Shown: piece after piece, positions 34,462 through 46,106 of the stretch
Numbering within the stretch: position 1 is the first letter of the stretch
How the letters are laid out: each line of letters begins with the position of its first letter
NCBI RefSeq assembly: GCF_025399195.1
Contig: NW_026252126.1
Span: 1 to 64,000 of the forward strand
Source: Umbelopsis ramanniana AG
Taxonomy: Eukaryota; Mucoromycota; Umbelopsidomycetes; Umbelopsidales; Umbelopsidaceae
Length of the DNA: 64,000 nucleotides
Direction: 5' to 3'
Position numbers and translations under genes: made by a program
Notes under the pieces: model-generated
What the model was told of the DNA's origin: nothing
Seen by the model: the letters and a program-made list of their open reading frames with translations, nothing else
Databases searched by the model: none

Positions 34462-35699
34462 ATGAACCCGGAATAGTATGCATCTCCTATTTTCTGCTGA
34501 CATCCCTGCCTTGATGGATAATTCTTGGTATGACTTGGTTGATGGTCATGGACTTGACAACAACCATTGACCACAGCCAGGCAAAGGATTTACATTTCAA
34601 CGGCTACAGATGTCCGCTTCCCACTACGTACACTAATGATATCATCTTGTTAATTTGATCCTTTTTACAGCGATTATCTTTTCAAGCTTTTGCTAATTGG
34701 CGATTCAGGTGTTGGCAAGTCTTGCTTGCTTCTTCGTTTTGCTGACGATACCTACACAGAAAGCTACATTTCAACCATTGGTGTTGACTTCGTGAGTATT
34801 ATATTATTTATTATTTTTCATATCTACGTTTGGTCACAATACACTGTACAACAGTCATGTCATCCCTCCTCCTATCATGTGGGAGACAACATCTATCTTA
34901 CGTATCCATCAATCTCTGCTGAGAAGCTATGAAAAAATAATCGCAAAAAGTTCGCGCCTGCTTGAAACCAGTGAATATAATGCACACCCTTCAACACCAC
35001 CCGACTCTTTCACCAAATCACTTCATGTTAGATATGGCTACTAATCCTGAAACTTGTTTCATTTTTTTTCTCTGACCAGAAAATCCGCACTATCGAGTTG
35101 GAAGGAAAGACTGTGAAGTTGCAAATCGTAAGTTGAGCAATGTTTCATGCGGCCAGTGCCTGTCAACCAATTCTACGTTGATAACACTTTATGCTATTCT
35201 TTAGTGGGATACTGCTGGTCAAGAGCGTTTCCGAACCATCACTTCCTCCTACTACAGAGGTGCTCACGGTATCATCGTTGTCTACGATGTCACAGACCAA
35301 GAAACCTTCAGCAACGTTAAGCAATGGTTGCAGGAAATTGATAGATATGCCGCTGAAGGAGTCAACAAGCTTTTGGTTGGTAACAAGAGTGATCTTGCAG
35401 ATAAGAAGGCTGTCGACTATAATGCTGCTAAGGTAAGGTATCGCCACCATCCATGTAATACGTTGAACGCAGCCTCATCCTTGTCTTTTTAGGAATTTGC
35501 TGATTCACTTACCATCCCGTTCTTGGAAACCTCCGCCAAGAACTCCACCAATGTTGAACAAGCTTTCTTGACTATGGCGAAGCAAATCAAAGATAGAATG
35601 GGCAGCGCTACGGTGCAGGCACAGCAAGGCTCCAAATCTACTGTCAAGGTTGGACCCGGCGCTTCAGTCCAACCACAACAAGGCGGCGGCTGCTGTTAA
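34462..35699 (+). CDS. YPT1: Rab1/Ypt1 small GTPase
   Basis: Five exons (34462-34475, 34671-34791, 35080-35127, 35205-35432, 35493-35699) give 205 residues. Ypt1 controls ER-to-Golgi vesicle tethering and autophagy. The first exon is 14 nt (MNPE plus two bases), as expected for the [18 protein letters not shown] start of this subfamily. Guanine-nucleotide motifs are GDSGVGKSC, the switch I Thr in [31 protein letters not shown] and ETSAKN. The hypervariable tail ends GGGCC, the double-Cys geranylgeranylation site. The effector-region sequence [27 protein letters not shown] is diagnostic for Rab1/Ypt1 rather than Rab8. Assignment is secure. Confidence 0.96.
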
Positions 35700-35965
35700 A
35701 CTGCGAATTGTTTGCGACTCCGTTTTTTTTCTTTAAATATGATATATTCTCTGCCTTACAAATGGGTGAATACTCTTGGGGATTCTATTAAACACTTTAG
35801 CAACTTGTAAACCGTGTCTTTTTTTTCCGCAGAAACATAACACGCTTCTTATAAACCCCTTTATTATGAGAATGATTTGCTTTACATTGTTTGACTTTGC
35901 GGCATTGGAAAAATGCCGTTAAGGATTTTTACGTGCACCAGCACAATTTTTTTGCTTGTGCTGAC

Positions 35966-38177
35966 ATGTTGTTTGCTTGGCTCATTGTGCAATTCCTTGT
36001 CTTTTGGGGAATAGTCTACACCATTGTGTATATCCTCAAACGCTTTTCTCTGGTATTGTATTGCGAGCTTTTTGTGTTAACTCCATGACATCAATTCCGC
36101 GCCATCTTTGCTGATCTTCAATATCTGTCTGCAATGTAGATTGGATCGCCAAACGGATCGACCAAATCTCGGCGGTCTTTCGAAGCAGAAGAGCTTTTGC
36201 CTACGTCCAGAAGTGCACAAGATATTCTGGAATCTGATGACGATGGAACATGGAGCCATCAACCTCACGCCTTAACATCGAGTTGCGAAGTCAAATTATT
36301 TCATATCCGATACCACACCAACCGCTTTAACCAATATTTCTATCGACTTGCTATGGCTGCACCCAAATTCTGGAATACTTGGTTCAACCTTGGTGTCGTG
36401 TTTGGAGGAATTGCGATGATCGTCGGTATCATCACCATGTTCTATGCAGCCATCCAACTGTTGGTCTCGGTTGGATCAATCCTATCTCGCATGCAACCTG
36501 CGGTTCATTCGGGCAATTTACGCAAGCGAGACGATACCAATCTCTATCAACAGCAGTCGGCTGAAGACCCAGTTTTACTTCCAATGGTTGGTAATTATTA
36601 TCTTTCTCTCCTTCTGGCGAACGTTAGCATTCATCACCCTTTCCTTCAACAGATCCCAGGCGTGACTTTACCACTTGAACATTTAGGTTACTATCTTATC
36701 GCCTTACTTATATCCGGTGTTCTTCATGAAGCCGGCCATGCGATTGCAAGCTTTCATGAGCATATTCCCATTAATCATTCAGGCATGTTTTTATACATCT
36801 TATACCCTGGTGCCTTCGTAGACATCCCGTCACGGCCGCTTTCGTTGTTGCCACCTGGGCGGCAACTCAAAGTCATTTGTGCTGGGGTCTGGCACAATTT
36901 TGTCCTCTGGCTCATAACCGCACTCGTGCTCTCAAGTGGACTTAAATTTGGTCTGGAGATATTTGGATGGCGTTCACTGGAAGGATCTGGAGGTGTTAGC
37001 GTGGTCGATGTTCGTGCTGATTCGCCTTTATTCCAACACCTACCTATTTCATCTGTCATCTATCGATTGAACGACAATGACCTGAAGAACGGCATCCAAG
37101 ACTGGAACAAAGTGTTGGTTGAAGAAGGAGCCTGGAGTCGACCTTCGACTGGATTTTGTGTGGACAGCGATGAATTAGAAGTTGCAGGTATAGCATCAGC
37201 GAAAAGGCTTTGGAGATAGGTAGAGTAGCGTTAACACCAAGTTGATCATCAGATTCCAAGGCAAATCTCGACTGTTGCAAAATTAGTCGAGAGTTTCCAT
37301 TTGGAAAGGCATCGAACCCTGAGCTTGGATGTTTCCAGGATTTCTTGTCAGAAGTCAACAATCCGGTAAGATAACGTTTGGCTTTAGCAAAACAGCAGTA
37401 ACAGTTCATCACTGACCGTCACTATTGGAAAAGATGCATGATCCACAGTATATGACTTGCTTATCGACTACTAATACGCTGACGCATCCAAAACGAGTAC
37501 AATGCTCTCGAAGCATTGATTGTGAAGGTGCTAAAAGCCGCTGCATGACCCCATATACGCCATATCCGGAAGCACAAACGGTCAGAATATACCATAGGCC
37601 ACCGACCTGGGCAACATCTGACCCACATACACCTGACAAATCGTTTGTATTTGTTGGAGAACTGGTAGACATTTGGGAAAGCGGTAAGTGTATCAAAGAG
37701 GTCACTGCGTTTAGTAAGTGACATTGGCTAATCTAACTTTCATTCTTCAAACAGTCAAAGTTGGCATTCTTCAACCACGCTTTTCGTTTTTGCCTGTATC
37801 ATTACCTCACATGCTTGAACTCACCATTAGGTATGTGAAAGTCATTGTTGATACCACCCATTAATATTTCACCATGATCCGTTCTGACAACTTTCATTTC
37901 CTCACTCGACAGCTACATGTCATCCTTCACTTTGGCATTGTCTCTTTTAAACATTCTTCCGGCTTTTCATTTAGATGGCGAATACGCCCTGAGCAATTTC
38001 ATAACTCTCCTGATAGCTAGCGACCGGTACGATGACCAAAGCATGTCAACGAGTGGAATGTTCATACGCCAGAGGGCAAAGCGAATCGAGGCGTTAATCG
38101 TGCGAACCATATCTGTGGTGGTTGGCGTCGTTATTGTTGGTAGCATTCTTGTCGGAATACTCAATGCTGCTGTTTGA
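35966..38177 (+). CDS. Site-2 protease, M50 intramembrane metalloprotease (MBTPS2-like)
   Basis: Six exons (35966-36052, 36140-37187, 37253-37365, 37434-37683, 37755-37830, 37913-38177) give 612 residues. Family members cut membrane-anchored transcription factors such as SREBP and ATF6 within the bilayer. The zinc site is present: HEAGH in LLISGVLHEAGHAIASF (about residue 224) and the second ligand in LNILPAFHLDGEYAL (about 545). Around them are the expected helices, including an N-terminal one (LFAWLIVQFLVFWGIVYTIVYIL), a PDZ-like region (VSVVDVRADSPLFQ) and a Cys-rich loop (LDCCKISREFPFG; CLSTTNTL; CSRSIDC) typical of the MBTPS2 subgroup. The C-terminal segment has one more membrane helix (ISVVVGVVIVGSILVGIL). 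The start ATG lies 266 bp after the YPT1 stop. The exon 4 acceptor is the least certain border. Confidence 0.88.
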
Positions 38178-38397
38178 GATACCCAAGGTCGGTAGCATAG
38201 CCGATTCTGTACCTATAGCTCATATTCATTTCCACATTGTATATATTTATTGTGCTTTTTCATCTGCACACCGTGCATCATAGACACTAACAAATATCCA
38301 TTTAAGTTTTCCTCGTCCCGCACATCCGATACTGGCTATGTCATTTTGAAAAGCATATTGTATTAAATATTATGCATATGCTGAAATGAATTGTAGA

Positions 38398-40201
38398 TCA
38401 TGTTACAAGTAGCTGTTTCTGTATGATCTCGTATACCATATTCTGCCTTAAGTCTATCATATCGCTTTGCGTAAAATCAAATTCGTTGTCCCTTGATATC
38501 CTTTCCGCAAAGGTACATGCGAAAACACCACAGTCGTCGCCATTTCTTTGATGTGGAATATCCTGCAAGATGGTCAGCTTTAGATTGACTCCCTAAACCC
38601 ATGATGATGACTATAACTTACTTTTGGGACATAAATACTCCAATCTGAGGCGTCATACGGTGTCTTCTTTTTATCCATATGCTCATCTTCCAGATACTGA
38701 AGTAGGGCCTGATAGTACCAAATCGTAAGCATGTCTCTAAAGCAAGTAGTAAGTTTACAAAAACCCCACAAAATACCTTGACTAATCGCACATTGTTTCC
38801 ACCGAGAGAGTCGTACATGGCCAGCTGCTTCTTCCGAAAGTCAAAGACGGCCAGCGTCCAGTGTAGGCTACTGTTAACTGGTATCAATACCATATCTTTT
38901 GAGAAAATGTCTACCCTTTTCGTCCAGCGTTTCAATTTCGCATATCCCGACTCCAGTAACGTCGTGCAAAAGAACGTATTGAAACAATGAATAGCTGGAT
39001 ATTTGGATTGGTTCTTTTGCGACCGATCCGAAATAAGCTCCATATAAAAATTGATGATCTGGCAAAGCAGTATGTCATTAAAAACAGCCTGTCATGTCAA
39101 TAAAAGCTCCCGCGCTGCAACTTTTCTAACCTCGTCATTAAGCCACGTATCCGGTCGCAACTTGCAAATATCACGGAACTGCACCATAGCCGTTTTGATG
39201 GATAAAGTGTCGAATCCGGCACCACTTAAAGCTCGCTTTACCTATGAATGATGAGTAGCTGATATAACTCTGAAAAGCTCCACCTACTTTACTTACCATC
39301 ACTTGCTGTTCTTGATTCAATTTTATGGTCCCTTTTGGGATGGCAGTTTTCTTGTATAACTCATCAAATGATGGGTATGGGTATATCTATAACGAACAGA
39401 GATTGTTGAGTTATACATTCTGTTGAACGAAGCAGGGACAATGAATCTTTCCATACCGTTTTCTTATAAATTGAAGGAGATACTCGACTCTGATCGTCAA
39501 CAACAGAAATGGTCTTAATGGGGATTTTAGACGCCATGGGCATACATTTTGCCTACATACCGGAGGTGTACTAGGTTGGACTATTGGAGGAGTTTTACGA
39601 TGATCTAGAAGAAGCTCCCTCATTTCTTTGACCATGCCATCTAAACTATCTTCGACGGTGTTGTTGTTCGTATCTTCAACATCGGTCTCTTCTCTCTTGA
39701 TGACAGGTGCAGATATGGGTCTCGCTGGCTGTGGGGACGTTCGATTATAGCGATTGAATCTATCTAGACGCTCCGTTCGCGCCACCGAGCTTTTAAAAGT
39801 ATTGTTTGGGGTCATGAACTCGTTGTAAATGGACCTTGCTAATGCTGTGTCCGGCAATGTCGGCACACTGATCTTTGCTGTCGAATTTTGATCTGAATTG
39901 GCTCAGTATACTAGAACAAGAACACTTTGCTTGTTATAGACAATGTAATTACCCTGCTTGCTGGCTGGATCGTCAGGTATTTCGATTGGGTTTTCTATGC
40001 TATCGCCTGCTGGGAGTTGTTAATAAAAATAAGATCAAGGTGGCCACTGTCGAGTTATACTGGTGAAGGGCTTCTTACCAGGCAGATCCGAGGGATACGA
40101 GCGCTTGCGACCATTCTTGAAATCATCTTTGTTTCGTTTTTATCAGAATGCATGCACCAAATGCGTTATTCTCGAGAGAATGGGGGCAAATTACCTGTCA
40201 T
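38398..40201 (-). CDS. Ulp1/SENP-type SUMO protease (C48)
   Basis: Ten exons (40201-40195, 40126-40079, 40006-39953, 39892-39561, 39513-39457, 39386-39297, 39241-39131, 39058-38777, 38708-38622, 38562-38398) give 410 residues. These enzymes mature SUMO and remove it from nuclear proteins. The N-terminal half is disordered and charged (KREETDVEDTNNN). The catalytic domain starts about residue 215: LRPDTWLNDEIINFYMEL, the His in NSSLHWTLAVFDF (299), the Asp in MYDSLGGNN (316), and the Gln and Cys in PHQRNGDDCGVFAC (361 and 367), all in the papain-like order. The first coding exon is just ATGACAG; an intron of 47 nt follows exon 4, the shortest in the window. The exon 9 start was chosen at GCC (38708) because it restores ALLQYLEDEH, as in SENP1. 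It converges on the site-2 protease gene. Confidence 0.9.
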
Positions 40202-40794
40202 GGATTTGAAATGACCTGACTGTTACAAAGTGAACGCTTAGGCAAATCAGCTAAAGCTGCAACTCAGCTGAAGTCAATTCGCTGATCGAAATTATATTTG
40301 AAATTCTTGATACAACCTGTCTATACACAACAAAGTGTACCTCTTTGAATAAACAGTGGTTTTTCTCTTCAAAGTCGCAATTTGATTCCCTAATATCTAC
40401 ATTACACCCATTTGTTTCCAAAATATACCATAAGCTGTTTTTTAAACTATTGAATTCTGATAAAATTTCATGTACACTCAACGATGGCAATGGCAATGGC
40501 ACTGACTTATTTACAACAGCATGAGAACCGAATCATCTTCTGGTGACCGGGCAAAAAACCCTACATTAGTATCTATTTTGTGAAAAGTACATTCTCTGAA
40601 AAAACAGTCAGACCCTAGCGTCAACGTTAATTTCATGCGGCGGGTTTCAACGCCTTAAATTTTCCCAACCCTTAATACCTATGCCGATTTTTTTGCGGTG
40701 ACGCCAATGTTTTAAAGCTTTTACCCACACTTCAAGGCTGCTTCTTATCCTCTTTTCTTTACTTCTGATATCCAAAAGAGCTTTATAGTCAACC
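40202..40794. promoter_or_regulatory. Divergent promoter region, SUMO protease / 98-residue protein
   Basis: 593 bp lie between two divergent start codons. No shared motif was recognised. Minus-strand frames at 40251-40502 and 40647-40850 overlap it; the second is antisense to the first exon of the plus-strand gene, and neither has family support, so they are not called. Confidence 0.45.
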
Positions 40795-41163
40795 ATGCCG
40801 CTTAACCCGTTCAAGGTATTTCTCAGCTGAAGTTTTTGTTTGGGCGGCATTGGAAGTAAATTGGTTAATGATATTTACGCCTTGTAGCAAGACAAGAAGA
40901 AGTATCACGTAACCGTTGAAGATGGCGCTGTTTCCTCAGACGAAGAGTTTAGACAATCTTCAGACAATATTTCCATGGGACATCAGCTAGACGATGACAA
41001 AATCGCAATGGGCATGTCCGAGGAAACTACCAATACCAGTTGGGATGAAATCGATGGTATGGAGAGCTTGGCTAGGTCTGAACGAATGAACGACCAGGTG
41101 GCCATTGAGAATGCACATAAGACCGCCAACATGATAAAAAGGAAGCAAAGTGAATCGCTTTAA
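40795..41163 (+). CDS. Small acidic protein, 98 residues, unknown
   Basis: Two exons (40795-40815 and 40888-41163) give 98 residues. The splice signals are GGTATTTC and CTTGTAG; the first exon encodes MPLNPFK and the ATG sits in ACCATG. The protein is acidic and Met-rich (VEDGAVSSDEEFRQ, MGHQLDDDKIAMGMSEE), with a predicted helical C-terminus (SLARSERMNDQVAIENAHKT) and a short basic end. No domain is recognised. The coding look comes from the exon frame agreement and absence of stops across 92 codons. It is divergent from the SUMO protease gene. Confidence 0.6.
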
Positions 41164-41419
41164 ATGTTGGTTTTGAACACCCTGTACGTAAATATGATAC
41201 TGGCTCGGAATCACAGTCATCATTTTTAATAAATCGTTGTATAAAACAACCTTCCATTTTTTATTCAGCTTTTATACTATATCACGAGAAGAGGAAAGTT
41301 ACTTCTCGACAGAAGGGGGAGGGGTATACATGTATTGGGAATAACCCAATGAAAAACACATTTGGAAACAAATTTGCAACTTTACAATTTGGTGACCATT
41401 AAATAAGCTACTTCTCTTT

Positions 41420-43317
41420 CTATTTCAAAGGCCCCCTTCCAGGTTGGTGACTCTTTGGTCTTGATCTTCGATTATTAATGGTGCTTATGTTTGGATTTGT
41501 GGTGCTTATGGCTTTACGAGTATTGGGGAGTCGTGAAGTCGAGTTTGGTAATATAGCTGTAGATTTCGATGGCCGAATATCACGAGACGTCGGTAAAGGT
41601 GGGCTAAGACTGTGTGGTGAGGCACTCCGTCGTGATAAAGTTTGTGTTCGACGCGGTTGCGACGATCTTGGTTGGAGAGGTGAGTCTGGGCCCGTTCTTT
41701 GCGGTATAGGTAAATTAAGAGATGACGAGGGCGACTCAGCCGTAATATCCTCATCGATGTCAGTGCCAGAGAACGATAAAGAACTGTTGGAGCTAGGGAG
41801 GGCGGTTTCTTCTTCTTTAAAATTCAAAAATTTAGTTTAGTTGATATGAAAAAGTGACATGACAAGGCATGGTAACTTTCACCTACCGCCTTCATCATAC
41901 AGTGAGAGTACTCTACCACCGTTGGTGATTTTGTAATCGATGGCAGCTTGTGCTTCCTCAATCAAGCGATCGATGATGGTGTTTATCCTCTGAAAATGCT
42001 CGTCTTCTTCATTTTGAAGGGCGATTAACTCGCTCACCTGATTGTAACAAGGAACATTAAGTGTTAACAATATATAACATGCGTATGCAGCCAAGTGTAA
42101 CCAGATAACCAAACTGGTGAATGACGAAATTACCATATTTACCTCAACATTGTCCTGACTGGCCTTATGCGTATCAACAATGTCCGTGCTTCATTGTAAA
42201 AATGTATATCAGTATCTGGAATCAGTCTCTAACACTACAAATGATAATGGTAAACCTTGATTTTGATTTTGATTTTGATTTTTGTAGTTCAGCAATTTGC
42301 TTGGCTTGCTTACGAACGGTTGATTCGAGCATGGTATTCACTGCCAGCAAGGATTGATTGGAGATTTCTAAATCGGCAATCTTTGCGCCCAAATGTGTTT
42401 TAGTGCAAATCCCAATCAAGATGCGGTATGCTACAGTGAAGGAGGGAAGCAGTGCTCGCTACACAAATAAAAGAAGAATAACATACCTTGCGGTTGATCC
42501 TCGCTTCGTTGATGGGTGACTCTGCACCGTCATCCTCGTCCTCCTCTTCCACTTTTTTACTATGAAAGCTAACCTCTTCTTCACCTTCGCTCTCGAAGCC
42601 TGAGTTCCAGTCGCTCTTTTCATTATTGGATTCACTCTCCACGTCAGAACTGGTATCGTTTTCCACATTAGTAGTGATGTCGTAATAGCGAGGTCGGTCC
42701 TCATCTAAATTGCTTTCTGATGTTGGTACATTAATAATACGGCGTGGAGGGTCTTTCATAGTCATGTCATTCGATATAACGATGCCAGGAGGTCGTCTAA
42801 TGGTGTTCCTATCGGTAACATAGGGATGGCTACTGCTCGAACTCCTTGATTTGTCTGAATGCACCGAGGCAAGACCTATAGATGCATCTGATCTATCAGA
42901 TACGACAGAAGAAGCTTTTGGTTCAGAGCTGTGTACTGATATTTGTGATTTCACAGTAGAACTAGTCCGGTTGGCATAAGGTCCGTTGTTGTGGGTCGAT
43001 ATAGCTTTAGTATTTAAGGAAGAAGCCGAAATGATTACCGGAGGTATACGGTTTGATGAAGCCACCAGTTGCCGATGGCTAGGTTGGCTATTTGAGTCCA
43101 GGATATGCTTTGGACTATGTGATGCGAACAGAGCCAAGCCAGGTCGATCATTCAGCGAGATCTGAGCCGTTGTCATGACCTTCGGCTTATGAAGGTCCGA
43201 CGGAGGTTTAGCATTGTTCCGTAATGGTGAAAAGACTTGAAATTTTGGAGCTGTCGTAATGGAATGACCTGGGCGGACAATATTTATGGCTTTTGGTGTG
43301 TTAGATTCTTTCGCCAT
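41420..43317 (-). CDS. Ser-rich coiled-coil protein with conserved IADLEISN helix
   Basis: Five exons (43317-42487, 42380-42256, 42188-42143, 42037-41887, 41814-41420) give 515 residues. The N-terminal 270 residues are Ser/Pro-rich and end in an acidic patch (SKKVEEEDEDDGAESP). A coiled coil then begins at INRKIADLEISNQSLLAVNTMLE and continues with QKSKSKSKS and VSELIALQNEEDEHFQRINTIIDRLIEEAQAA. The C-terminus is Ser/Arg/Pro-rich and basic. The R-K-x-x-DLEISN-x-SL block recurs in uncharacterised filamentous-fungal proteins, from memory. The exon 2 acceptor was placed at GCGCAAAG because it joins RK to IADLEISN directly; an alternative acceptor upstream would add residues. KSKS comes from an AAATCA tandem repeat. 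Function unknown; possibly cytoskeletal or cell-cycle. Confidence 0.65.
42258..42287. repeat. (TGATTT)n tandem repeat inside an exon
   Basis: About five copies of a 6-bp unit lie at the 3' end of exon 2 of the coiled-coil gene. On the coding strand they read AAATCA and give repeated Lys-Ser residues. The unit is a multiple of 3, so unit-number changes keep the frame. Confidence 0.85.
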
Positions 43318-44419
43318 TACGGCGGCCAGATCTGGATTGTCCTAAGAAGTTGAGAATGTACAGTGGAGAAATTGAAGAGGCAAAGAAATTTTGATATGTG
43401 GGGCGGCGAACAAAACGGCAACAACCTAATTTTTGCCCAGAGAACCAACCAACGAAAGAAAGAAAGCTAACACGCTATTGAATGGTTGCTGATATTTTCG
43501 ATGCCCTATAATATTATATAACTTGAGCATTGCTTTCTGGCGGCTGTAGGCTTACGTGACTGATCAGAATGTCGTTCGTTTCAAAGAATGCTCTTCCCTC
43601 TTATGCAACACACAGTCGCCTCATACCATTATCTCTTATAAGCTCTCTCTGTCCTCAAGGGCAACCTCTGAGATATCTTGGAATTTTCTCCTGCAGTGTT
43701 TTACAGTTTGGTGGAGTTTGGTGCGGGCAATAAAATTGGGGCAAGATTTGCATGATGCTGGAAGTCTTTCATTCGGAGCCAACGTTTTGTCGATCATGCC
43801 ATGCAATTTTAGACTAGGTAAGGCATCTTCTATCATGTAGCAAAGGCTTTAAACCTACCCATACAGAGAATATGATGTATCTTCTTTTATATGGGAGGCC
43901 CGGAAAAATATATATAACGTATATCTACAGGTATTCAATTACTTGATAGTATCTGATCGTTACTTTTTTCAATCTGAAAGATGTGACGCATATATGCTGT
44001 GTGGCAAGCTGCAACATTCTTCAATCACAGCCTACTTTGACAGACATTAAATGAAAAACCGGTATCGACGAAAAATGTTATGCAGGTTCTATGGGAGAAG
44101 GGGGCAAAACCGGTTTCTTCGTTATATACTTTAGTTGAGTTCAGTGTCAATCATCAGGCACGGTAAAATCATGCTTGTACGCTCCCACAAGCAAAATGTG
44201 AGTAGACTTATTTGCTGGGTTACATGGTGGATTATTTGATCATACAAAAATAGGTATATTACAATGCGGGTGCTAAACGGACTTATAATGCATATTTACA
44301 TGTTGGTTGGTCTATTCTTCGTAGCTTTGGAGAGGTTAGAGAGATGATGCCATACTTCAGCGTTCAATATCCCTAGTAAATGCTCCATTGTCTACATCAT
44401 ATTATGTTGATCAAATGTC
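43318..44419. other. Intergenic region upstream of the coiled-coil gene
   Basis: Here lie the promoter of the coiled-coil gene and the 3' end of the CENP-L-like gene. An ATG at 43569 (+) opens a frame of 56 codons starting MSFVSKNALPSY that could be a targeting-like start, but no onward exon could be joined with confidence. Otherwise nothing is seen. Confidence 0.45.
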
Positions 44420-45869
44420 TCACGGTCCAAACACCTTTGCACAAGCAACAGTCATTAATCTTCTCATCACTTGAAGGGTGAGCGACTTGGACTGATTAGC
44501 CATTAACTAAATTACATGATTCGGTGGTCAATGACTTCCTTACTTTGAAGCGGTTGTAGTTGCACAGTAAGATTTCACATACCTTTACTTTTCCATCGGT
44601 TGAGATATAACATGCGGGGTTTCCAACTCTGGAAAGCACGAGCTTGGTAACATCGATTGAAGTGGTATCAAATATATGTTGTTGTATCAAATCGACTAGT
44701 CTCTTATCGCCATTTGATGCTCGCTGACTGTAATGATTGCTGAGTGGTTAACATGCTGAGCGTAGCGGAAATCTACCAGGGACAACTTACGCTTGCACCA
44801 AAGTTATCACGTCCTCGGCGGTTATATTCACTGTAATGGATTTAATTTCATCAAACCCAGTGTCGTAGCGTAACTCTAATGGTAGATCCAATTTTCGTGT
44901 ACGTGGGACTATAATACAATCATATTAGCACATAAAACCGACACCAGACCATTGGAACACATTACGAACCTCTTATCACATCTTGAACCGGCGCATCCCT
45001 AGTATCAAATGCTCTTGATGCCCATTCCTCGGTGATCATTTCCAATTCCCCAGGCAATATCCGCATTGGACTGATGTGGCCACCAAAATTACTTTCGAAC
45101 CAGCGAACAATCAACGGCATGATAGGCGCATCTGCCTTGATGAGCGCGAGAGGAAAATGGGAAAAGCCTATTATTGAAGGATCGTCAGTTACAGTGAAAC
45201 AATTCGCATTTCTGTGAGTAAACGTGTACCTGGTGCTAATTGTACGGGGCTTGGAGCTAATGCTGACATAAAGACAGCTGTGTAAATCTTTTGCACTGCT
45301 TTTCCTATCGTGACAAGATGAAGTCTGAGCTTTAGTATAGATCTGGCTTTTAGAATAATTCTAAAAGTTCATACCTCGAGGCTGGAAGATCATGGTCATC
45401 TCGAAAGGTCGAACAGAAGGATCACCTATACAGCAAAATTTTATCAATTGCGCTGTCCATCATCTAACCTGCATTCAAATAGCCTTATCTCTTACTTCCT
45501 CTCCAGGGTGATATTGTTTGGCCCTTCAACGTTACTTGAACGACCTTCCCGCGCAATAAATCTAGCGTTTCGTCTTCGTCTTCAGCGTTATCTCGAGCTT
45601 CCTTTAGTGCACGCTCGAGGTCAAGCATGAGAAAATCTTTGAGCTGTCTTTCATACTTTGGCATTTGCGTGGCGCGAAATTCCCAGAATGGAGTACATCG
45701 AAATGCAGTGAACGATCGATTCATAAGACGCGCTGTTTACCAAAGTGTAGACGTTAGTAAGTCGGCAAGAGAAGGCTGAAGTTGACAGTTGAAACTTACA
45801 AACAGCATCAAGTTCCTCCTCAGCATCAGAGTCATCTTCATTGTCGCTGTTAGGAGCCCTTCGTTTCAT
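44420..45869 (-). CDS. Kinetochore protein CENP-L/Fta1-like
   Basis: Eight exons (45869-45800, 45732-45496, 45425-45375, 45304-45230, 45167-44970, 44908-44791, 44727-44583, 44506-44420) give 326 residues. CENP-L (Fta1 in fission yeast) is a subunit of the constitutive centromere network that binds CENP-A chromatin with CENP-N. The supporting pattern is FTAFRCTPFWEFRATQMPKYERQL (family form: W-x-L-Y-R-x-(S/T)-P-L-x-x-F then K-Y-x-x-x-L), VVQVTLKG, SHFPLALIKADAPIMPLIVRWFESNFGGHISPMRI and a C-terminal GKVKL. The N-terminus is acidic (NSDNEDDSDAEEELDA). All introns have consensus ends, and frame is kept through eight exons. The call is by recalled family pattern, not by search; CENP-N-like folds are an alternative. 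Divergent from the dienoyl-CoA reductase gene. Confidence 0.65.
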
Positions 45870-45960
45870 ACTGCTGGCTGGCGAATGATTCACTACGCGC
45901 CGCTTCCGGGAATAACAAATTTGCCTACTTCCGTTTGCGGGCACCCTTCGCGTTTTAGCA

Positions 45961-46045
45961 GTCACGTGTGAACCTTCAAAGTGACAAATTTACCATAAAC
46001 GGTTTTCACTTTCTTGCTGACAGTGCCTATTTATCGTCACGTGTG
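45961..46045. promoter_or_regulatory. Twin GTCACGTGTG boxes in a 237-bp divergent promoter
   Basis: The identical 10-mer GTCACGTGTG occurs at 45961-45970 and 46036-46045, exactly 75 bp apart, between the CENP-L-like start (45869, minus) and the reductase start (46107, plus). It contains RTCACRTG, the Cbf1/CDEI core in yeasts. Direct-repeat arrangement and location suggest a shared upstream element; binding is inferred. Confidence 0.55.
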
Positions 46046-46106
46046 GGGAAATCCCCAGGTATAATAAGTGCCATGCTTTGTTCTCCAGTTTCGCCATCGT
46101 CTAGCA

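Noticed and set aside
36775-37705. Minus-strand frames inside the site-2 protease gene
   Set aside because: Antisense shadows of exons with intact HEAGH and LDG motifs.
40647-40850. Basic 67-codon minus-strand frame starting MPPKQKLQL
   Set aside because: It is antisense to the first exon of the well-spliced 98-residue gene and has no homology support.
41478-41840. 120-codon plus-strand frame
   Set aside because: It mirrors the last exon of the coiled-coil gene, whose splicing and low-complexity tail explain the open frame.
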